Below are positions 56,944-64,000 of a stretch of DNA of 64,000 nucleotides, piece after piece. Within the stretch, counting starts at the first letter, position 1. Each line of letters opens with the position of its first letter. Both the position numbers and the translations under genes were made by a program. The notes under the pieces were generated by a model, which was not told where the DNA came from, did no database searches, and saw nothing but the letters and a program-made list of their open reading frames with translations. Source of the DNA: Lumbricus terrestris (Eukaryota > Annelida > Clitellata > Crassiclitellata > Lumbricidae); assembly GCA_949752735.1 (NCBI GenBank), contig OX457038.1, positions 63,003,752 through 63,067,751 on the forward strand. Direction: 5' to 3'.

Positions 56944-56976
<33 letters not shown>

Positions 56977-57797
56977 TTATCTCAACATGCACACACACGA
57001 ACAAACAATCACACACGCGCACAAGCATGCACGCACACACACACACACACACATGTATAATGTGTTTAATATATATACATTGTATATATATAATATATAG
57101 TTGAAATGAAAAATAATGAAAGACTGACCAGAAGCGTATAATGAAATGCATTGCAAAGAAAATAATCTGCATTGTAGTGTAACGTGTTATACCGGTCGAT
57201 GTGTAGACTGTAGAACTAACTATAATATACTATAATTGCGCTCGACAGTGGTGGCGCTAGGGAGTCGGGGGGGAGGTTAAGTTTCACTATAAAGGCAACC
57301 CGGGGGCTAAGTCCCCTAAAAAAGGCCATCCGGTTTTTTCCTACATGCAAAACTGAAATATTTCCACGATTTTCGACCGGATGACTTTTAAAAAAGTCGT
57401 CAGAAATTTTGGCGGATGAGAATGGAAAATTTCCTCCGCGAGGATTTAGCCCCTAAAACTGAAATCCTGGGGCCGCCACTGGCGCTCGATTTGCTATGTA
57501 GGCGTATACCTTCCTATAATTATAGTTCATCAACAATTTCGAATTGACGATTCCATCGATACAATATTAGTCTTAGCATCAGCAAATGAGAGCGCATGTA
57601 TGTATGGCCGATCCTCTCCCTCACCGTCTCTTCCTTCCATCGACACTGCATATGTGTATACACACACATATATATTATATATATATATACACGGTCAATC
57701 TATGATTAACCATAGCAGCGTTTGATAGAAGCGAAAGTGATTCGAACCTCTGCCTCTCCATTGACATTTCAACACACCAACCATTAAACCATCCAAT
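56719..57797. repeat. Near-identical second copy of 55390-56518
   Basis: From the CT tract through the CA-rich part, the MITE (57246-57481 with intact 8-bp duplication GCGCTCGA) and the tail accaaccattaaaccatcca, this repeats the sequence just left of the gap in the same order and orientation. Differences are single bases and simple-repeat length, as between two alleles. Confidence 0.88.
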
Positions 57798-57834
57798 CCC
57801 GTGCACGTGACCCTATATAAATAAATATAATATA

Positions 57835-57905
57835 TAAATTGAGCGCCTCTGAGTAGTTTCCCTGAAGAGGCGCTATATAAATACTTGAATAAATAAATAT
57901 ATAAT
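57835..57905 (+). repeat. Retroposon 3' end with AAAT tail
   Basis: gagcgcctctgagtagtttccc...gaggcgctatataaat followed by acttgaataaataaata; same family as 1830, 10525 and 13540. Confidence 0.7.
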
Positions 57906-58850
57906 AGGCCTATGTATCTATAGACTATGCTGATGGAATCGTGTCTCATTAAGTCGCTACACTTTTCAGGACGGCGCAAGAAATATAATTGTAATCCTAT
58001 TGAAAAAGCACGAGCAACGCCGTAACGCAAACGCTTCGGGTGTACACGGGTCTTTTATACATCCCGACCGCATGTGGCTTTATGGCCTGCCATGAAATTC
58101 AAGCATTTGTCGTACATGTAACTCCTCATTACGCAATGAATTCCTGAACAGGAAATGGGCGGATATACATACGCAGGGCTAGATCTATACACGAAAGGTT
58201 TGGTCAACGATTGTAAGGCAGCGATCATTATTTCTTCAGGCGTGTTCTCGTCTTTTCAAAGAGCGAAGTGTTGGGCGAACCTGCAGGCGCCTGCAGCACC
58301 TGCTAATGACTCATGCGATTCCATATTATAATAGCCTATACCGGTACCCTATACTGACGATGGAAATTGTTCTGATTCGATTTTTAAGATCCCCTCAGCT
58401 CTAGCGAATTATAAACTGTCGCCTTCACTGTATATCAACTGTTACCAGTTGATCTCCTGCTCGAATAGGCCTACTTCCAACTGCATCGGTTATAAAACCA
58501 CACAATCCAATCCTGAACAGGGAAACTAATCGACCGGGACCCTCCGAGTGCTCAGCACACTTGAACATTATGTATCGAACTATAGCGTGAAGCCATGCAG
58601 TACGGTACATTTTACAAAGGAATTCGTAAGACACGAATTTAGTTATTTGAAGGATAGTTTCTTGAGGCGCGAAACGTGACGTAGCATGACCAGAGCTGTG
58701 ATTTGTCCATCGCATTGTATATGCGAACCGATGACCTAAAGTAAATTGTCTTTGTTGTTTTTGTCTTTTGCAACAACTTCCGCTTTATGGGCTTTGTCGT
58801 CGAAATGCTGCGGTAGCGTCTGTGCGTCTGCTAATAGACCGTTACTGGTT
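57906..58850. other. No recognised gene
   Basis: A minus-strand 96-aa ORF at 58425-58715 has mixed composition but no known domain or splice context; not called. Confidence 0.4.
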
Positions 58851-58854
58851 GTCT

Positions 58855-58904
58855 GTTATGTCTGTCTGCCTGTCTGTCTGTCATGTTTGTCTATCTGTCT
58901 GTTA

Positions 58905-58935
<31 letters not shown>

Positions 58936-58970
58936 TATGTCTGTCTTTCTGTCTGTCTGTCTGCTGAGAT
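58855..58970. repeat. (CTGT)n microsatellite
   Basis: Degenerate CTGT/CTAT units. Confidence 0.85.
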
Positions 58971-59890
58971 GCTTAGAGCGCATTACATCTTGCAACACTG
59001 GTTCAGAAAAAAGTTGAATTACCTAATAAATTCGGTATTAAAAAACAGACAATGTCGGTTTAGACTATTCACAGACATTGTCTGTAGGGGAGACAGCGCT
59101 ATTGAATATCAGTCCAATCAATCTCGACATGAAAATCACGTGACGTACAGCTTGTGTTTCATTGGTTGCGCTTCACGATAATCGATGCATAAGTATATAG
59201 CCAAAGATTCCAAATACTCAAGGAAGTCGCGTATTTGTTCTATCGCCTTTTAAGTATACTTTATCAGCCCATTTTAGCCTAATTTCAAGAATTGCGTAGA
59301 TTGAAGGAAATGCCAAACTTTCGCAATTAATTTTTAAATCATAAATATTCTTCGTAGGCCTAATTGTTTAAAATTGAGTTCATTTTCGCTACGATATTAT
59401 TCACTCATGATAAGATTTTCTAATAATTTTAACGTCTTAGGCTACGAGGCCGTCGCCGTTCCCACAATCACATATCTCGGATACTCAGCTCTAAACATTT
59501 AAACATGCTAATCACGAGACTTTTACACATCCACCAGGGAGAAAACAAGCTTTCATTTACCCAGTGCGAGCTTGAACTAATTGATTTCAAAGGTCTAATT
59601 CAAATGCATGAAAGAGACGGCCTCACCATGACATAGGTCTGTGCAATAAGTGAGAGTCAACAAAAGTTTTAACTGACTAAACAATTATAGCTTTATTGAA
59701 CTCAAAATTGAATGTTACTGCATGCAATGAAACATTGTAATCGTACATTTATAACAGATAGACGAACAAATGCTTTTCGATATAAAAGTTCAAATCGGGA
59801 GAAAATAAAAAGGACCATAGGAAAATATGACGAGAAGAAAAACGATTCAGGGGAACAGTGATCTTAAGAAAAATAGACAGCAAGATAAAA
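58971..59890. other. No gene seen
   Basis: Unique-looking AT-rich sequence with no supported feature. Confidence 0.4.
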
Positions 59891-59899
59891 GATGGATAC

Positions 59900-60800
59900 G
59901 CCTAGACGAGAAGACAGACAGAACAAAAAGACAGAACAAACAGACAGAACAGACAGTTAGATGGACAGACAGAAAGACAAGCATACAGAGAGAAAGACAG
60001 TCAGCCAAATAGAGAGACAGTCAGACAGACAAACAGAGAGACCGACATACAGATAGAGAGAAAGACAGACAGACGGAGAGAGATATAGAAAAACAGAGAA
60101 AGGCAGGAAGACAGAGAGAGACAGATAAAACAGAGACCGACAGACAGACAGACAGCCAAATAGAGAGACAGACGGGCAGATATATAGAGAGACAGTCAAA
60201 CATACAAACAGAGAGACCGACAGACAGAGAGAAAGACAGACCGACGGAGAGAGACAGAGAAAAACAGAGACAGACAGAGAGACAGTCAAATAGAGATACA
60301 AACAGCCCAATTAGAGAGACAGATCGGCAGATAGAGAGAGAGAGAGAGACAAATAGAGAGACAGATAGACAGCGAGAAAGAGAGACAGACAGATAAAACA
60401 GAGACAGACAGACAGATAAAACAGAGAGACAGAGAGACAGACAAAGAGACAGACATATGGACAGACAAACAGACAGGCAGAAAGGCAAACATACAGAGAG
60501 AGATAGACAGACAGCAAAATAGAGAGACTGATAGATAGAGAGAAAGACAGTCTGTCAGAAAGACAGAGACAGAGAAAACAGAGAGACAGACAGACAGAGA
60601 CAGAATATAGGCAGACATACAGACAGGCGGAGAGACAAACACACAGAGAGGCAGACATACAGACATAGAGACAGACGAATAGAGACCGTCAGGCAGACAA
60701 ACGGAGAGAGAGAGAGAAAAGACAGATGGGTGGATGGATTGATACGGACGGACGGACGGACGGACGGACGGACGGACGGATGGATGGACGGACAGATACA
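59900..60800. repeat. ~900-bp GACA/GAGA tract ending in (GGAC)n
   Basis: Degenerate GACAGA units from 59920 to 60715, then GGAT and about 12 GGAC units to 60795. Minus-strand ORFs (LSVCLSVC) are rejected. Confidence 0.92.
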
Positions 60801-61195
60801 TTGATAGAGTCACGATCTTGACGCGATCTATCTTTGAAAGGCCCTTGTGTGATGTTTTAAACAGTGCGAGGATCGTATTTTAAAATGTTTTATTATTATT
60901 ATTAGTGTTTAAGCAGACAGTATTTCTAGAATCGGTAAACACGTAGACTGAGTGTATTTGGCAGCCGGGCGTTAACTGTAGTCTGTCGCAGTGGCCTACT
61001 TCGCCAATGATGTCGAGCCAACAGCATCTGGTCGTCGGCCCTTTGCAGCTTCATCATAATACCCTCGTGGGAATCCTTTGGGTGCAATAGAGGTTGTTAA
61101 TAGCTTCTTACCCGTTTGACCCGATGACCCCTCAATTCCAGACCCAAGTCGCTGGACCTGTTTTCGCTGATATGCAGAAGTGCTGCGGAAATTCT
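60801..61195. other. No gene seen
   Basis: Short unique interval between simple repeats; a ggtaaacacgtagac stretch and no ORF of note. Confidence 0.4.
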
Positions 61196-61199
61196 GTGG

Positions 61200-61660
61200 C
61201 TATGACAGAGAGATAGATGGATAGATGGATGGATGGACGGATGGACGCACAGACGGACAGACAGACCGGCGTTAACTGTTCGTCCGTCCGTCCGTACATC
61301 CATCCATTCATCAATTCATCAATTAATCCAATCATCAATCAATCCATTTATCAATCCTTCATCCATTTAGTCCGACTTCATCCGATTTAGTCCGATTTCA
61401 TCCACCCACCCATCCATCTATCTATCCATCGATCCATCGTTCAACCATCCATCCATCATCCATCCATCTATACATCTATTCGTCTAACCATCTAGCTATC
61501 TGTCCATCCGTCCATCCATCCATCCATATATATCCATCCATCGTGACATCCATTCTGTCTGACTGTCTGCCATTTATCCATTTCTTTATTCATCAATCAT
61601 TAGTTGTTCATCTACTCATCTATTCATCTATCCATCTATCCCTCAGACAAGCAGGCAGAT
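61200..61660. repeat. Degenerate GGAT and ATCC tracts in both orientations
   Basis: GGAT-type units at 61207-61245 are followed by ATCC-type units at 61295-61560, so the tetranucleotide inverts within 50 bp around cgttaactgt. Confidence 0.75.
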
Positions 61661-61667
61661 AAATAGA

Positions 61668-61805
<138 letters not shown>

Positions 61806-61879
61806 GATAGATGGATAGATGGATGGATGGATGGATGGATTGATGGATTGATGGATGGATGTATGGATGGATGGATCGA

Positions 61880-62440
61880 AGATGGATGGATCGGTGGATG
61901 GATGGATGAATGGATGGATCGGTGGATGGATGGATGAATGGATGGATCGGTGGATGGATGGATGAATGGATGGATCGGTGGATGGATGGATGAATGGATG
62001 GATCGGTGGATGGATGGATGAATGGATGGATTGGTGGATGGATGGATGAATGGATGGATCGGTGGATGGATGGATGAATGGATGGATCGGTGGATGGATG
62101 GATGAATGGATGGATCGGTGGATGGATGGATGAATGGATGGATCGGTGGATGGATGGATGAATGGATGGATCGGTGGATGGATGGATGAATGGATGGATC
62201 GGTGGATGGATGGATGAATGGATGGATCGGTGGATGGATGGATGAATGGATGGATCGGTGGATGGATGGATGAATGGATGGATCGGTGGATGGATGGATG
62301 AATGGATGGATCGGTGGATGGATGGATGAATGGATGGATCGGTGGATGGATGGATGAATTGATGGATCGGTGGATGGATGGATGAATGGATGGATCGGTG
62401 GATGGATGGATGAATGGATGGATCGGTGGATGGATGGATG
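61880..62440. repeat. 28-bp higher-order repeat built from GGAT
   Basis: The unit ggatcggtggatggatggat + gaatggat (28 bp) repeats about 19-20 times with very few changes (one ttgg and one aatt variant), although it arose from a 4-bp repeat. The minus-strand ORFs of up to 326 residues are its translation. Confidence 0.92.
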
Positions 62441-62459
62441 GATGTACGGACGGACGGAC

Positions 62460-63481
62460 GGACGTAGATGGGTGGATGAATAGACATTTGATATGTATAT
62501 AGAATAGATAGATGTATAGATATATTGTTGTATGGGCATTTTGATGTATGGATGGAGGAACTAACCGATAAAAGAAAGGTTGGCTCAGATTGAAGCAGAA
62601 ATGTATAATTGTTCACCCTACTTCACGTTGGACTTTGGACTAAAAACGTTCAAATCTCCATTGGTTAAGTGAAGGAGTTCACTTGGCTATAGGTATTTTT
62701 AGAATCGGTCGCTTCTAGAATGAGAGGTCGCATCCCTAGAGGAATTTCTGGGATAGCCGCCTGCAGTTGAAAGGGTTATTTGGCCCGAGCACTGCGCATG
62801 CGTGCACTGCATGACCTGTCTGTATGTAGGCACGAAGAAGACCAAGCTATCTCTGGCGGGAGTTTTTGGCATATGCCTGGTGGCCAGGTAGACGATTGCG
62901 ATCGGTGATGACGTACGGTGCGTCTTTTGGGGTAAAGTTATCGTGCGTGTTGGGTCGTCTCTCTCTGTCTCAGAATCTGATCCCTTTGTTGTCTACGGGA
63001 AGTCGCCTGTCTACTTCGAGAGGTAATGTTAACTTTTCTACGTCTAAAGTTATTGTTTTCCTCAGAAACTTTCTGGACTGCTGCCTACGCATTCTACCCT
63101 TTTCAGCTATTAAAGAATAGATAAAAATATTAGTCAATTCGAACTTGAATTGTTTATTTAAAAAACTATTTAGCTCTAGTTGCTTTTATTTCAATGAAGT
63201 CTCTCTGCAGTTACGCCGCCAGACATTTTAAAACCGGGTATACAGCCAAGACAGAAACACAAAATGATGGCGAATGCAAGGAGCAATTTATAGCAACCAC
63301 GTGGGAGGCTGACGAGCACAGCATGCAGAGCCATTTTACCATGGCATTTGGCATTGTTTGCTCTGCCTTAGTGCAGTTTGTCTAAACTATATTTACAATT
63401 ACTAAAACACTTTAAGGCAGTTTGTGCTTGGCATTGTCTGTTTGTGTATGCGTGTCTGTTTGCAATAGGGTTAATTAAAGT
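62460..63481. other. No recognised gene
   Basis: An 84-aa plus ORF at 62866-63120 and a 63-aa ORF at 63194 have mixed composition but no known domain; the first includes TCTGTCTCAG-like splice signals by chance. Not called. Confidence 0.4.
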
Positions 63482-63878
63482 CATAGGCGTAGGGGACATT
63501 TCGGCAGTGGGGGGGGCAAAAATTTGACTTTTGCCCGAAAAGTATGCTTTACATTTTTGGGCGGACCGCCAGGCGCCTACCATATTCAGCGGCCAAATTT
63601 TCTGATGACCTTTTTCATTGTATTTTTTAGTCATTCCAATCTCCCAGCCCGAAACAGAGATTTATTTCCCAACGAAAATAACTGATGACTTTTTAGTCAT
63701 TTCGTACAAATCATATGAAAATATGGCTGTTTTACCCCAGTGGGCCCGAAAAAATCCTCCCATGCCTGTTTTGCTCGAAAAAAGGTTTGTCCGCCCGTGT
63801 CTGGTTTGCCCGAAAATCGCATTTGTCCGAAATGAGGTGGGGGATTTGCCATCTAGACCCCCGCCTCGTACGCCTATG
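63482..63878. mobile_element. hAT-like MITE with TIR CATAGGCGTAGG
   Basis: Ends cataggcgtagggg ... cgtacgcctatg are inverted; exact 8-bp duplication ATTAAAGT at 63474-63481 and 63879-63886. Contains gatgacctttttca and gatgactttttagtcat motifs. Same family as 53882-54265. Confidence 0.88.
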
Positions 63879-64000
63879 ATTAAAGTCGAGGCCTATAGAG
63901 TTTTGATTAGTTATGGTGTCCTGTGTATTGTTCTTAAATGCAAGTATACAAGCCTAGTCATAAGCTGCACGAGTGCACGACTGCACGTGGCATGGCTAAT

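Noticed and set aside
56507..57172. 221-aa ORF crossing the N gap
   Set aside because: Contains 67 unknown residues and simple repeat; not a gene.

Overview
This is a eukaryotic window with spliced genes, phase-matched exons, GT-AG introns, LINE/SINE retroposons, MITEs and very heavy micro- and minisatellite content. THAP genes, L2/CR1-type LINE remnants and an LNR/NOD receptor point to an invertebrate animal. The very frequent 'taggcctat'-type strings and the repeat style remind me of marine deuterostomes such as echinoderms, but that placement is only inference. No prokaryotic or viral gene was recognised.

Layout: (1) 0.1-6.3 kb, minus strand: three THAP-type zinc-finger loci, namely a frameshifted pseudogene, an intact exon, and a two-exon N-terminal domain. 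(2) 6.6-18.8 kb: an L2/CR1-like LINE remnant, tRNA-derived SINEs, MITEs, a local tandem duplication with a datable LINE insertion, and long simple repeats. (3) 19.1-50.4 kb, plus strand: a six-exon gene I assembled by hand. All five exon junctions match in phase and the coding length is 1,728 nt, giving 575 aa. It encodes signal peptide, one Ig-like domain, two Notch LNR repeats, Notch NOD/NODP with a furin-like site, one transmembrane helix, and a ~52-residue tail with no RAM or ankyrin repeats. I know of no described receptor with this layout; it is the main find.

Intron 1 of that gene (19.7 kb) holds a nested transposon. A hAT-like inverted-repeat element (23457-33650, 8-bp target duplication GTGTGCAG) was invaded by an 8.1-kb foldback element (25266-33375, candidate 6-bp duplication TACATA, ~3-kb arms packed with minisatellites). 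The foldback element carries its own two-exon gene for an unknown acidic 182-aa protein. Intron 5 carries ~160 copies of a 31-bp satellite that is open on the plus strand through hundreds of codons, inserted with a second MITE into an older MITE. (4) 50.4-64 kb: no convincing gene. It holds MITEs, a LINE 3' end, huge CT/GACA/GGAT tracts, and a 200-N gap flanked by a ~1.05-kb near-identical duplication that looks like an assembly artefact.

At least seven short inverted-repeat elements in the window have exact or near-exact 8-bp target duplications and CA...TG ends, which makes them one coherent hAT-like MITE set. Most long ORFs here are simple-repeat translations and are not annotated as genes.
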